A DNA stretch of 64,000 nt from Luteolibacter arcticus (lineage in GTDB: Bacteria; Verrucomicrobiota; Verrucomicrobiia; Verrucomicrobiales; Akkermansiaceae). The stretch covers positions 620,001-684,000 of the forward strand of contig NZ_JAPDDT010000002.1 in assembly GCF_025950235.1 (NCBI RefSeq), in the 5' to 3' direction. Each line of letters begins with the position of its first letter. Position 1 is the stretch's first letter. The position numbers and the translations under genes are program-made. A model generated the notes under the pieces. That model did not search any database. It saw only the letters and a program-made list of their open reading frames with translations, and was not told where the DNA came from. Below, in pieces: positions 42,616 to 51,784 of this stretch.

Positions 42616-45164
42616 CACTCCGCATTCCCGAGCTTTCCCTTGTCCTCCTCGTCGGTCCATCCGGGTCGGGGAAGTCCACGTTTGCGCGGAAGCATTTCAA
42701 GCCGACCGAGGTGGTGTCGTCGGACGTCTGCCGCGGGATGGTTTCGGATGACGACAATGACCAGTCCGTCACTCCGCAGGCTTTCGAGCTGCTCTATTTC
42801 ATCCTGCGCCAGCGGCTGGCGCTTGGAAGGCTCACGGTGGTGGATGCCACCAATCTTAATCCTGAGGACCGGGCTCGGCTGGTGGCCATTGCCCGCGAAT
42901 ATCACGCGCTGCCGGCGGCCATTGTCTTCCGCATCGACGAGAAAATCTGCCACGAGCGGAATGCGCAGCGGCCGGATCGCGATTTCGGTCCGCAGGTGAT
43001 CAAGCGCCAGTTCGGCCAACTCCGGCGCGGCTTGCGCGGGCTGAAGACCGAAGGATTCCGAAACGTGGTCAACTTCCGCAGTCCGGAGGAAGTCGATGCC
43101 GTGGAAGCGATCGTGCGCGAACCGCTGTGGAACAACCGCAAGCACGATCACGGTCCCTTCGACATCGTGGGTGACGTGCATGGCTGCTACGATGAGCTTC
43201 GTACTTTGCTCGAGCAGCTCGGCTATACCGTGGAGCATCATGTCGCCCGTCATCCGGAAGGACGGCGGCTGGTGTTCGTGGGCGACCTGGTGGACCGCGG
43301 GCCGGACTCGCCGAATGTCCTGCGGCTGGTGATGGCCTCGGTGAATGCCGGCACGGCGATCTGTGTGCCGGGGAACCACGACATGAAGTTCCTGCGCTGG
43401 CTGAATGGAAAGAAGGTTCAGCCGACTCACGGCTTGGCCGAGACCATTGCCCAGCTCGAAGCCGATCCCATCGATCGCCGCGACCTGATCGCGTTCCTCG
43501 ACAGCCTGGTGAGCCACTTCGTCTTCGACGATGGCAAGCTGGTGGTCGCCCATGCGGGCTTGAAGGAAAGCATGCAGGGCCGCGGCTCCGGCAAGGTGCG
43601 CGAGTTCTGCCTCTATGGCGACACGACCGGCGAGCGCGATGAATACGGCCTGCCCGAGCGGCTTGACTGGGCGCGCGACTATCGGGGCAAGGCGCTGGTT
43701 GTTTATGGCCACACGCCTTTTGCCGAGCCGCGCTGGCTGAACCACACCGTGAATATCGATACCGGTTGCTGTTTTGGTGGTGCGCTCACGGCATTGCGTT
43801 ACCCCGCGATGGAAACGGTCTCGGTGCCTGCCCTCAGGACTTACGCGGAATCGGTGCGACCGCTGTTTTCCGATACGGCCGATGCCCAACTCGCGCACGA
43901 CCAGGTGCTCGATCTGGATGACTTGCGCGGCAAGCGCCAGCTCCATACCACCCTGCGACCGAACGTGACGGTGCGGGAAGAGAACGTGCTCGCCGCGCTG
44001 GAAGTGATGAGCCGCTTCGCCGTGGATCCGCGCTGGCTGATCTATCTGCCGCCGACGATGTCGCCGTGCGGCACCAGTGATCGCGAAGGTTGGCTGGAGC
44101 GTCCGGAGGAAGCCTTTCACTACTACATCCAGCAAGGTGTCACCTCCGTGGTCTGTGAGGAAAAGCACATGGGCTCCCGCGCCGTGGCGGTGGTCTGCCG
44201 TGATCCCTCGGTCGCCATCTCACGCTTCGGCCTGCGGCAGGAGAAACGCGGCGTGATCTACACCCGGACCGGACGACCGTTCTTCAACGACGCGGCTCTG
44301 GAGCGAGCGTTGCTCGATCGATTGGCGGGTGCGCTGGAGAACGCCGGCTTGTGGGATGAATTGACGACCGACTGGCTGTGCCTCGACTGCGAGCTGATGC
44401 CGTGGTCGGTGAAGGCGCGCGAACTCATCCAATCGCAGTATGCTGCTGTCGCCGCTGCGGGAGAGGCCCACGCCGCCATGCTTTCGTCCGTGCTGGAGAA
44501 GGCGATCGCTGGCGATCACCTCGAAGCGGAAGCGAAGTCGATGCTCACCCCGATGTTCGAGCGGAGCCAAGCCCGTGCAGGGATGCTCGATCGCTATCGT
44601 CGCGCTTACCGGCACTATTGCTGGGACGTCGTGAGCTTGGAAGATCTCAAGCTGGCGCCGTTCCATTTCCTCGCTGCCGAAAGTGGCGCATTCCACCACC
44701 GCGATCACCTGTGGCACATGGCCATGGCGGAGCGACTCCAAGCCGCCGATCCGGCGCTCTTTCCGTCCACCCGCTGGCGCGAACTGGATCTGGCGGACGA
44801 CGCGGCGGTTGCAGAGGCCATCCTATGGTGGGAGACGCTCACAGAAAGCGGCGGCGAGGGGATGGTGGTAAAGCCGCGCGACTTCGTGACTAGGGGTTCG
44901 CGCGGGCTCGTGCAGCCGGCGGTGAAATGCCGCGGCCGTGAGTATCTGAGAATCATCTACGGTCCGGAATATGATGCCCCGGAACACTTGAGCCGTCTCA
45001 GGCAGCGGGGTCTCGGGCACAAGCGGTCAATGGCTGAACGCGAGTTCGTGCTAGGCCTCGAAGCCCTAGATCGTTTCACGGCGCGCCGTCCACTGCGCGA
45101 GGTGCACGAGTGTGTCCTTGCGGTGCTGGCAATGGAGAGCGAGCCGGTGGATCCGCGGCTCTGA
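42612..45164 (+). CDS. pnkp: Polynucleotide kinase-phosphatase-ligase Pnkp
   Basis: 850 residues, the typical length, with all three domains. The 5'-kinase has Walker A GPSGSGKS at residues 15-22. The metallophosphatase has GDVHGCYDEL near 187, GDLVDRGPDS near 224 and PGNHDMKF near 254. The C-terminal ligase/adenylyltransferase has the nucleotidyl-lysine motif EKHMGSR near 517-523. Pnkp heals the 2',3'-cyclic phosphate and 5'-OH ends made by ribotoxins and seals them together with Hen1. It starts four bases inside the toxin gene's end, an unusual arrangement. Confidence 0.97.
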   Translation: MTLRIPELSLVLLVGPSGSGKSTFARKHFKPTEVVSSDVCRGMVSDDDNDQSVTPQAFELLYFILRQRLALGRLTVVDATNLNPEDRARLVAIAREYHALPAAIVFRIDEKICHERNAQRPDRDFGPQVIKRQFGQLRRGLRGLKTEGFRNVVNFRSPEEVDAVEAIVREPLWNNRKHDHGPFDIVGDVHGCYDELRTLLEQLGYTVEHHVARHPEGRRLVFVGDLVDRGPDSPNVLRLVMASVNAGTAICVPGNHDMKFLRWLNGKKVQPTHGLAETIAQLEADPIDRRDLIAFLDSLVSHFVFDDGKLVVAHAGLKESMQGRGSGKVREFCLYGDTTGERDEYGLPERLDWARDYRGKALVVYGHTPFAEPRWLNHTVNIDTGCCFGGALTALRYPAMETVSVPALRTYAESVRPLFSDTADAQLAHDQVLDLDDLRGKRQLHTTLRPNVTVREENVLAALEVMSRFAVDPRWLIYLPPTMSPCGTSDREGWLERPEEAFHYYIQQGVTSVVCEEKHMGSRAVAVVCRDPSVAISRFGLRQEKRGVIYTRTGRPFFNDAALERALLDRLAGALENAGLWDELTTDWLCLDCELMPWSVKARELIQSQYAAVAAAGEAHAAMLSSVLEKAIAGDHLEAEAKSMLTPMFERSQARAGMLDRYRRAYRHYCWDVVSLEDLKLAPFHFLAAESGAFHHRDHLWHMAMAERLQAADPALFPSTRWRELDLADDAAVAEAILWWETLTESGGEGMVVKPRDFVTRGSRGLVQPAVKCRGREYLRIIYGPEYDAPEHLSRLRQRGLGHKRSMAEREFVLGLEALDRFTARRPLREVHECVLAVLAMESEPVDPRL

Positions 45165-45167
45165 TCG

Positions 45168-46265
45168 TCATTCCAGGCAATCCACCAGCGCTGCGAGCAC
45201 AAGATCGACATTCGCCTGGGTCGCGGAGTGGCCCATCAGGCCGATCCGCCAGGCTTTCCCGGCGAAAGGCCCGAGACCTGCGCCGATTTCGATCGAGTAC
45301 TCGTCCAGCAGCTTGGCGCGCACTGCCGCATCGTCCGCGCCTTCGGGAATGTGGATGCAGTTCAGCGTGTGCAGCGAGCGCGCCGGCACATACTGGATGC
45401 CCATGGACTCCAGCCCGGCGCGCAACCGCCGGTGAAGGCGTGCGTGCCGCGCCTGGCGGGCTTCCAGCCCTTCCTCCAGCACGATCGTCAGCGCCTCGTG
45501 GAGGGCGTAGATCATGTTCACCGGAGCGGTGTGATGGTAGGCGCGCTTGCCACTACCCTTGTAGTAGTCCTTGAGCATGGAGACGTCGAAGTACCAGCTC
45601 TGCACCTTGGTCTTGCGGGCTTCGGTCACCTCGACCGCGCGCGGCGAGAAAGACACCGGCGATAGTCCCGGCGGACAAGACAGGCATTTCTGCGTGCCGG
45701 AGTAAACCGCATCGATACCCAAATCATCGACCTTGAGCGGATGACCGGCGAGCGAAGTGACGGCGTCGACGATGAGCAGCATGCCGGCCTCGTGAAGGAG
45801 TTCCGCGAGTCCTTCCAGCGGCTGGTGGGCGCCGGTGGAGGTCTCGGCGTGAACAATGCCGAGCGCCTTCGCCTTCGGATGCCGTTCGATGGCATCGGCC
45901 AGTATTTCGAGCGAAAAGGTTTCACCCCACGGCGCATCGAGCCGGTGCACGGTGACGCCGGCGCGCTCCATCACATCGACCATGCGGCTGCCGAAGACTC
46001 CATTGACGCACACGATCGCCTCGTCGCCCGGCTCCATCAGGTTCGTGACCACGCATTCCATGCCGGCCATGCCGGTGGCGGAGACGGGGAAGGTGAGCGC
46101 GTTCTCGGTTTCGAAGACCTTGCGCAGCTTTACGCAAACCGAGTCCATGATCTCGATGTAGCGTGGGTCGAGGTGGCCCAGGGTCGGCGAGGCCATGGCG
46201 CGGAGGATGCGGGACGGCACGGTGCTCGGGCCGGGGCCCATCAGGATGCGTTCGGGGATGTGCAT
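45168..46265 (-). CDS. Class V aminotransferase (alanine/serine-glyoxylate type)
   Basis: 365 residues from the ATG at 46265 ([20 protein letters not shown]); the open frame continues upstream without homology. The PLP lysine is Lys193 in [12 protein letters not shown], and Asp167 in [10 protein letters not shown] contacts the pyridine nitrogen. The N-terminal [10 protein letters not shown] and the C-terminal [10 protein letters not shown] are signatures of the alanine-glyoxylate/serine-pyruvate group. It transfers amino groups to or from glyoxylate or pyruvate in the cytoplasm. It is convergent with pnkp (3-base gap) and divergent from the YdjM-like gene. Confidence 0.93.
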   Translation of the reverse strand: MHIPERILMGPGPSTVPSRILRAMASPTLGHLDPRYIEIMDSVCVKLRKVFETENALTFPVSATGMAGMECVVTNLMEPGDEAIVCVNGVFGSRMVDVMERAGVTVHRLDAPWGETFSLEILADAIERHPKAKALGIVHAETSTGAHQPLEGLAELLHEAGMLLIVDAVTSLAGHPLKVDDLGIDAVYSGTQKCLSCPPGLSPVSFSPRAVEVTEARKTKVQSWYFDVSMLKDYYKGSGKRAYHHTAPVNMIYALHEALTIVLEEGLEARQARHARLHRRLRAGLESMGIQYVPARSLHTLNCIHIPEGADDAAVRAKLLDEYSIEIGAGLGPFAGKAWRIGLMGHSATQANVDLVLAALVDCLE

Positions 46266-46416
46266 GGGAGAGAGGGGTTGAGGGAAAGCTGTCCGGCAGA
46301 GGTGCTCGCCTGCCATCCCCTCCGATCTAGCAGATACCCGCCCGCCGTGCGCGGAAAATTTCGGTCGCGAAAGTTCCCGCTTGGCAAGTGGCCCGCCGTC
46401 CCGATTGCTCCCGCCC

Positions 46417-47517
46417 GTGGATTCGCTCACCCAGGCAGCACTCGGCGCGGTGGTTGGCGAGCTGGTGCTTGGCCGCCAGCTCGGCCGGCGTGCGATTGCG
46501 TGGGGCGCGCTGTTCGGCACGCTGCCGGATCTGGATGTCGTGTTCGACTGGATCCTCCCCACCGCATGGGGTTTGGTCATGCATCGCGGCATATCGCATT
46601 CGCTGATCCTCATCGGGCTGCTGACCTGGCTGCTTGCCAAGCCGTTGGCGAAGCGCTGGAAAAAGGACAAGGTCACGTCGAAGCGCGCCGCGTGGTTCGT
46701 CTTCCTGACGTGGGGAACGCATGTGCTGATCGACGTGTTCACGGTCTACGGCACCGGCGTGCTCGATCCGCTTCCGGTGCCACGGCTTTCGACCGACAAT
46801 ATTTCCATCATCGATCCGCTGTTCACCATCCCGCTGGTGGTGGCGGTCATCATCGGCCTGTTCGTGAAGCCGAAGGAGTGGAAGAAGGGCAAGGGCATCC
46901 GTTCGGCCGCGTGGTGCCTGGGGATCAGCTCGTTCTACGTCATCCTTAGTATTTGGGCGAAGTTCTCGGTGAGCCAGGCGGTCGAGGCCGATCTGGCGAA
47001 GCGCGGCGTCACCTATCAGCGGAAGATGGAAGCTCCCACGATCTTCAACATCCTCCTCTGGCGCGCGCTGGTCGATCGACCGGGTGAGATTTGGATCGGC
47101 TACCGCTCGATCTTCGATGCCAGTGGCGAGCCGATCCGCTGGACGGTGGTGCCGAAGGGCGAGGACATCGCCGCGAGGCACGCCGACGCCCGCGAGGTGA
47201 AAATCGTGAAATGGTTTTCCAAAGGGTGGTGGATCGCCCGTGAATCAGCCGACGGCGTTTGGCTGGCCGACCTGCGCTTCGCGGAGATGCGGACTTGGGA
47301 CGAGCGCGGTGTAGCGTTTCGCTTTCCCTTCACCTGGACGTATCAGCCGGACGGCACCAAAGACCGCTTGCGCACTCATCAGCGGGAGGCTCGCGATCCC
47401 GGCGAAATGCTGCGCCGCATGGGCCGCCGGATCAGCGGGGAGAATGCCGCGTGGGAGGGCAATCCGCGGTTGATCGGCCAGTATCTGGCATTGCAGGAGT
47501 ACTTGAGTAGCCACTGA
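46417..47517 (+). CDS. YdjM/DUF457-family membrane protein (predicted metal-dependent hydrolase)
   Basis: 366 residues from a GTG at 46417, chosen because the family's conserved start (DSLTQAALGAVVGE) follows. An ATG further upstream is not available. GTLPDLDVVFDW, MHRGISHSLILIG and HVLIDVFTVYGTG carry the Asp/His residues of the membrane-bound hydrolase family; four to five membrane helices are visible in the first 200 residues. The C-terminal 170 residues are soluble. The family relates to E. coli YdjM, whose substrate is unknown. It shares a divergent promoter region with the aminotransferase. Confidence 0.88.
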   Translation: MDSLTQAALGAVVGELVLGRQLGRRAIAWGALFGTLPDLDVVFDWILPTAWGLVMHRGISHSLILIGLLTWLLAKPLAKRWKKDKVTSKRAAWFVFLTWGTHVLIDVFTVYGTGVLDPLPVPRLSTDNISIIDPLFTIPLVVAVIIGLFVKPKEWKKGKGIRSAAWCLGISSFYVILSIWAKFSVSQAVEADLAKRGVTYQRKMEAPTIFNILLWRALVDRPGEIWIGYRSIFDASGEPIRWTVVPKGEDIAARHADAREVKIVKWFSKGWWIARESADGVWLADLRFAEMRTWDERGVAFRFPFTWTYQPDGTKDRLRTHQREARDPGEMLRRMGRRISGENAAWEGNPRLIGQYLALQEYLSSH

Positions 47518-47590
47518 AGCCGAGCGCGGAGTGAACTCCTCGTCACCAGTCCGCGTTTGAATCGCGGCCCGTTTTGTGAACCCTCAGGGC

Positions 47591-49108
47591 ATGCAGGATC
47601 ACGTGTTCACCGCGCTCAGCCGCCGCCGCTTTTTGGCGACCGGCGGGGCTTTACTCGGTTCGAGCCTGCTGGGAGCCGCTGAGACGTCGCGGCGCGGCAA
47701 GACCATCTCGATCTTCCACACTACCGATCTCCACGGACGTATCCTGCCCACGGAGAATTACGATGGCCTCGGCGACCTCGGCGGCTTCGCCCGTTGCGCG
47801 ACCCAGATCCGCCGCTGGCGGAAAGAGCTTCCGGACTCGCTGCTCGTCGATATCGGCGACCTCTATCAGGGCACGCCGGTCAGCTTGCAGAACGATGGTA
47901 AGCTCATGATCGGGCTCTTCGATGCCCTTGGCTATGACGCGTGGGTTTTGGGCAACCACGACCTCGACTGGGGCCGCGGTATCGTGGAAGGCGCGCTCGA
48001 TCTTTCCAAAGCGCCGGTCCTCACCGCCAATCTCACGGTCGATGGCAAGGTTCCCGCTGAAGCCGGCGGCGCATGGAAGAAGGTCCGCCCGTGGATGGTT
48101 CGCGAAGTCGGCGGCTTTCGCATCGGGCTCATCGGGCTGATCACGCCTGGCCTGCCGAACTGGCTCACGCCGGGCACGCTGGGCGGGGTTGCGGCAGTGG
48201 ACCCTATCGAGTCGTTGAAGAAATGCCTCACGGAGATCCAGGCGGAGAAACCGGATGCCATCGTCGTGCTCGGGCACATGGGCTGGCGCCTTCAGGACGA
48301 CTTCGCCAATCCGGTGCGTGAGATCTTGGCCGAAACGCAAGGCGTGGACGTCTACCTCGCCGGCCACAGCCATCAGGACCAGCCATCGTGGATGAATGGC
48401 CGCGTGCTGTGCAGCCAGGCGAGCTACTACGGCATTCACTGCGGACGCATCGATCTCACCTTCGACATGGAAAGCCGACGCTTGTTAGAGAAGCGGGCAT
48501 TCACCGTGCTGATGGACTCGCGCTTCGAACTCGACCCCGAGGTGATGGAACTTTCCAAGGCCGAATTCGCAAAGGCCGAGGCTGAAATGAAGCGCAAGGT
48601 GTGCACCGTGGCGACGCCCGTTGAAGGCGGTGCCCGGGGGAGCAGGACTTCACAACTTTTCTGCGAGGCCTTCGCCGATGCGCTGAGGAAGGCCGGCGCG
48701 CCGGTCGATGGTGTCTTCCATGGCGTCTTCGTGAAGGACGGCATTCCCGCCGGTGAGTTGACCGTGGAGGATTGCTGGAAGCTATTGCCTTACGAGAACG
48801 GCCTTCTTGTCGCCGATCTGACCGCCGCGGATCTTTGGGACATCCTATCGGAGGACGACAAGCAGCGGACGCTTTGGCCTTTCGAGACTGCGGCCGATGG
48901 CACCGGCTTGCTTTTCCAAGGGAAGCCACTCGAGCCCGACAAACGCTACCGGATTGCCTTCAATACCTACGACGGGCAGTCTGGCGGCGGGCGGCTTCTC
49001 AAGCTTCGCGAAATCCTCAATCGTCCGGAGAGCAAGCGCACCGAGACCAAGGTCGCGACCCGTGCGGCGCTGATCGATTTTCTTTCGGAGCGGAAGGTGC
49101 TGGAGTAG
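47591..49108 (+). CDS. Tat-exported 5'-nucleotidase/UDP-sugar hydrolase family protein
   Basis: 505 residues from the ATG at 47591; a GTG at 47576 would add five residues. A twin-arginine signal (SRRRFLATGGALLGSSLLGA) targets it to the periplasm. The metallophosphatase half has DLHGR at 46-50, DIGDLYQGT near 87 and GNHDLDWG at 121-128, then HMGW and GHSHQDQP. The C-terminal 5'-nucleotidase domain follows from about residue 340 (YENGLLVADLTAADLWDILS). It should remove phosphate from nucleotides or split UDP-sugars. Convergent with the histidine kinase gene. Confidence 0.93.
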   Translation: MQDHVFTALSRRRFLATGGALLGSSLLGAAETSRRGKTISIFHTTDLHGRILPTENYDGLGDLGGFARCATQIRRWRKELPDSLLVDIGDLYQGTPVSLQNDGKLMIGLFDALGYDAWVLGNHDLDWGRGIVEGALDLSKAPVLTANLTVDGKVPAEAGGAWKKVRPWMVREVGGFRIGLIGLITPGLPNWLTPGTLGGVAAVDPIESLKKCLTEIQAEKPDAIVVLGHMGWRLQDDFANPVREILAETQGVDVYLAGHSHQDQPSWMNGRVLCSQASYYGIHCGRIDLTFDMESRRLLEKRAFTVLMDSRFELDPEVMELSKAEFAKAEAEMKRKVCTVATPVEGGARGSRTSQLFCEAFADALRKAGAPVDGVFHGVFVKDGIPAGELTVEDCWKLLPYENGLLVADLTAADLWDILSEDDKQRTLWPFETAADGTGLLFQGKPLEPDKRYRIAFNTYDGQSGGGRLLKLREILNRPESKRTETKVATRAALIDFLSERKVLE

Positions 49109-49111
49109 GCG

Positions 49112-50491
49112 TCAATGCCACGTCAATGCCACGCGGAAGTAGCCATTGGGCGAGAGCGTCGCGCGGCATTCACCGCCGAGGAGTGCAACGCAGGCCTTCA
49201 CGATTGAGAGTCCGAGTCCCGAGTGCCCGTAGCCGCTGCGCGCGTCATCCTTCCTCCAGAAGCGCTCGAAGAGCCGCTCCAGATCCTCCTCGTTGAGGCC
49301 GGGCGCGGGATTGGAGACGGCGAGGCGGTTGGGGGATGCCTCGATCATGACTTCAGAACCCTCCGGAGCGTGTGCCACGGCATTGCCTAACAGATTCTGG
49401 AGAATCGCTCCCCAAAGCACCGGATCACTGCTGAAGGGTCCTTCGGAAACGCGGGAGTCCAGGCGCAGTCCTCGTTGTGCAGCCCTTGGTTCGACACGCG
49501 AAATCGCGGTCGCGACAGTGGCGGCGAGGTCGATGGGCTCGCGCTGGACCGGTTGGCGACCGGCATCGGCGCGGGCGAGCAGCGAGAGCTTGTCTAACAG
49601 AGCCTCGAGTTCGTTGGCGACGACTACCATCTCGGCACAGCGCTCTGAGGTCGCCTCCTCCGGCCACATGGCACCGAGCTCGGCCATGCTCTTCAGCTCC
49701 GCCAAGGGTGTGCGCAGCTCGTGGGCGGCGTGACTGCTGAAGCGTCGCTCACGATCGAAGGAGGCTTCCAGACGGCCAATCCAGTCGTTGAGCCTTTCGG
49801 CCACGGGGACGAGTTCGGCGGGGAGCTTTTGCACGTCCATGCGCTGATGTAGTTTTTCCGGGTGAATGTGGCCGACGTCGGCGGCAAGCTTGTCGAGTGG
49901 CTTCAGGCCGCGGCCCAGACCGAGGCGGATGACCGGCACCATCAGGAGCAACGCCGCAGCACCCGCGACCCCGAGCACGGTGGCGAGCAGGGCAAGCGGC
50001 AGGTTCATGCTCCCCGTCGGGCTGGCAACGATGAGATAGAGGTCCCGGTGGCGCGCCTTCTTGTCGTCCTTCGGATAAAAGCGCTGCACATAGAAGTGCG
50101 CGGGGCGGCCGTTGGCGAACTTGCCTTTTCGGATGCGGGGCTCGTCATCCTCAGGCTTCCTGATGCCCGAGAAATCACCGGTGTCCTGCTGGTCCGAAAG
50201 GATCGAGGGCGAGCTCATGAAGAGCTTCCCATTCATCCGGCGGATCTCGAAGTAGTCGTTGCCGTCCTTTCCAAAGCCGGCGAAGTCCTGCACGGTCAGG
50301 TCGATCTCGAACTCGCCGCCATCGATCTCCGAGGCGGTGATCAGGGCACGCGCCTTCGCCGTCAGCGTCTCGTCAAACTGTGAACGTAGTAGTTCCCTCA
50401 TCGCCACGAAGACACCGATCCCAGTGGCGATAAAGAGCGTGCCGATCGCCAGGCACAAGAGGATCGTGAGACGCCAGCGGATCGAGATCAT
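49112..50491 (-). CDS. Sensor histidine kinase
   Basis: 459 residues from the ATG at 50491, which overlaps the stop of the response regulator gene (ATGA). The first helix is at about 8-30; a periplasmic domain of about 130 residues (EFEIDLTVQDFAGFGKDGND) follows, then a second helix near 165-190 and a HAMP-like stretch. The phosphoacceptor is His257 in AAHELRTPLAEL. The ATP-binding domain has NLLGNAVAHAPEG, SNPAPG and GHSGLGLSIVKA. This matches the OmpR-class QseC/PmrB-like group. Located next to a PepSY-like gene, a neighbour often seen in metal-sensing systems; the signal is unknown. Confidence 0.95.
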   Translation of the reverse strand: MISIRWRLTILLCLAIGTLFIATGIGVFVAMRELLRSQFDETLTAKARALITASEIDGGEFEIDLTVQDFAGFGKDGNDYFEIRRMNGKLFMSSPSILSDQQDTGDFSGIRKPEDDEPRIRKGKFANGRPAHFYVQRFYPKDDKKARHRDLYLIVASPTGSMNLPLALLATVLGVAGAAALLLMVPVIRLGLGRGLKPLDKLAADVGHIHPEKLHQRMDVQKLPAELVPVAERLNDWIGRLEASFDRERRFSSHAAHELRTPLAELKSMAELGAMWPEEATSERCAEMVVVANELEALLDKLSLLARADAGRQPVQREPIDLAATVATAISRVEPRAAQRGLRLDSRVSEGPFSSDPVLWGAILQNLLGNAVAHAPEGSEVMIEASPNRLAVSNPAPGLNEEDLERLFERFWRKDDARSGYGHSGLGLSIVKACVALLGGECRATLSPNGYFRVALTWH

Positions 50492-51156
50492 GCTTCGAGC
50501 ACGTAGCCGAGGCCGCGGCGGGTGTGGATGAGGGGGGGGGTGCCCGGCGGGCAGACCTTCCGGCGCAGCGAGCAAATGGCGGAGTCGACGGCATTGCTCA
50601 GTGGCCCGTCGAGCTCGGAGTAAAGGTGGGACTCGATCTGCTCGCGGTTGAGCACCTGACCCGGGCGGCGCGCGAGGATCTCGAGCAGGGAAAACTCGCG
50701 GGCGGTAAGGGGGATCATCTCACCGTCGCGGCTAACCGCCTTCGCCGCGGTGTCGATTTCGAGCGGACCGATCTTCAGCTTGGGGTCTGGCTGGGAATAG
50801 CGGCGGCGGGCGAGTGCTTCGAGGCGCGCGACCAGTTCCGCCAAGGCGAAGGGCTTCGTGAGATAGTCGTCGGCACCCTCGCTCAGGCCGCGGACTTTCT
50901 CCTCCACGCCATCGAGCGCGGTGAGCAGCAGCACCGGTGTGTCGATGCCATCGCGCCGCCAGCCGCGCAGGACTACCAGGCCGTCCTTGCCGGGCATCAT
51001 GCGGTCGAGCACCACCGCGTCGTATTTCGCAGCGCGGCCCATCATGTCTCCCTCCTCGCCATCCACGGCGAGGTCCACGGCGTGGCCCATACGGGACAGC
51101 GCCTTGCCCAGCGTGTCGCGCAGTCGGGCGGCATCTTCGATGACGAGCAGTCTCAT
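50488..51156 (-). CDS. OmpR-family response regulator
   Basis: 222 residues from the ATG at 51156 (an alternative start at 51171 lies inside the leader hairpin region). The receiver domain has Asp51 (VLDRMMPGKDG) and Lys101 (LTKPFA). The C-terminal winged helix (LTAREFSLLEILARRPGQVL, IHTRRGLGYVLEA) binds DNA. It is coupled to the histidine kinase through a four-base overlap. A run of nine C residues on the coding strand, within the codons for GTPP near the C-terminal hairpin, is a possible slippage site. Tandem hairpins lie between this gene and the upstream PepSY-like gene. Confidence 0.95.
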   Translation of the reverse strand: MRLLVIEDAARLRDTLGKALSRMGHAVDLAVDGEEGDMMGRAAKYDAVVLDRMMPGKDGLVVLRGWRRDGIDTPVLLLTALDGVEEKVRGLSEGADDYLTKPFALAELVARLEALARRRYSQPDPKLKIGPLEIDTAAKAVSRDGEMIPLTAREFSLLEILARRPGQVLNREQIESHLYSELDGPLSNAVDSAICSLRRKVCPPGTPPLIHTRRGLGYVLEA

Positions 51157-51171
51157 GGGCGGGTAAAGCAT

Positions 51172-51272
51172 GATGCCGGAAGTGGAACTCGTCCACCTCC
51201 GGCATCTCTACCGGGAACCTCGCCGCCGATCCTGCCCCTCCCCGAGCGGGATGGCGGCGTGAGGTTCACCGG
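51172..51272. other. Two tandem hairpins upstream of the response regulator gene
   Basis: The first stem (51172-51185 with 51193-51206) has 14 pairs with one mismatch. The second, larger dyad (about 51211-51231 with 51248-51272) has several interruptions. Both lie in the 128-base gap between the PepSY-like gene end and the response regulator start. No T-tract follows on either strand. They may form the leader or attenuate transcription between the PepSY-like gene and the two-component genes. Confidence 0.6.
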
Positions 51273-51284
51273 GAAAGGGGTTCT

Positions 51285-51743
51285 TCAGTCGTCGTGGTCC
51301 TCGATTTCGCTGATGACGCCGCCTTCGGCATTCAGCACCACGTCCATGTCGGGGATTCCCTTGCGGTCGATCTCGACATGCCAGGTGACCTTGCCGCCGG
51401 CGGTCTCCTTCTCCACGTCATCGATGGTGCCACCGTGTCCGCGGACGGCATCGCGGATGAAGGTGGGCATGGAGCGCAGCGGCACGTCCTCGCGGGTCTT
51501 GAGCAGGGTGCCATTGCCGGAGACGTAGACCTTGAGGTCCAGATCACGGGGCAACTCGACTTCCGCGATGTAGATTTCGCTGCCCTCGATCGAGATGAGA
51601 TCGACCTCTTCGATCACGCCGCCGCGGGCATTCGATTCGATGGTGCCCTGCACGGCGGCGGGGCACTGGTGAAGGTGAAGGTCACGGCCATGCGCGGTGG
51701 CGGCCAAGGCCAGGGACGCGAGGGTCAGGATGGTGGTTTTCAT
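51285..51743 (-). CDS. Exported PepSY-like (DUF2874-type) protein
   Basis: 152 residues with a signal peptide (MKTTILTLASLALAATAHG). Two repeats of a PepSY-like unit are seen: VQGTIESNARGGVIEEVDLI with EIYIAEVELPRDLDLKVYVS, and FIRDAVRGHGGTIDDVEKET with VTWHVEIDRKGIPDMDVVLN. Such proteins are small periplasmic factors, thought to bind metal or inhibit proteases; here it lies upstream of a two-component system on the same strand and may be part of its regulon. No lipobox. Confidence 0.85.
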   Translation of the reverse strand: MKTTILTLASLALAATAHGRDLHLHQCPAAVQGTIESNARGGVIEEVDLISIEGSEIYIAEVELPRDLDLKVYVSGNGTLLKTREDVPLRSMPTFIRDAVRGHGGTIDDVEKETAGGKVTWHVEIDRKGIPDMDVVLNAEGGVISEIEDHDD

Positions 51744-51784
51744 GATTCGATGGGGTTGTGATGTTCTGTTAGGATAAGGAAAAC

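Noticed and set aside
42552..44168. A 538-codon minus-strand frame opposite pnkp
   Set aside because: The plus strand encodes all three Pnkp domains with intact motifs; the opposite frame shows no homology and would cross the toxin gene.
46266..46742. Upstream extension of the class V aminotransferase (159 extra codons)
   Set aside because: The family's conserved N-terminus begins at the ATG at 46265, and the extra part overlaps the opposite-strand YdjM-like gene.
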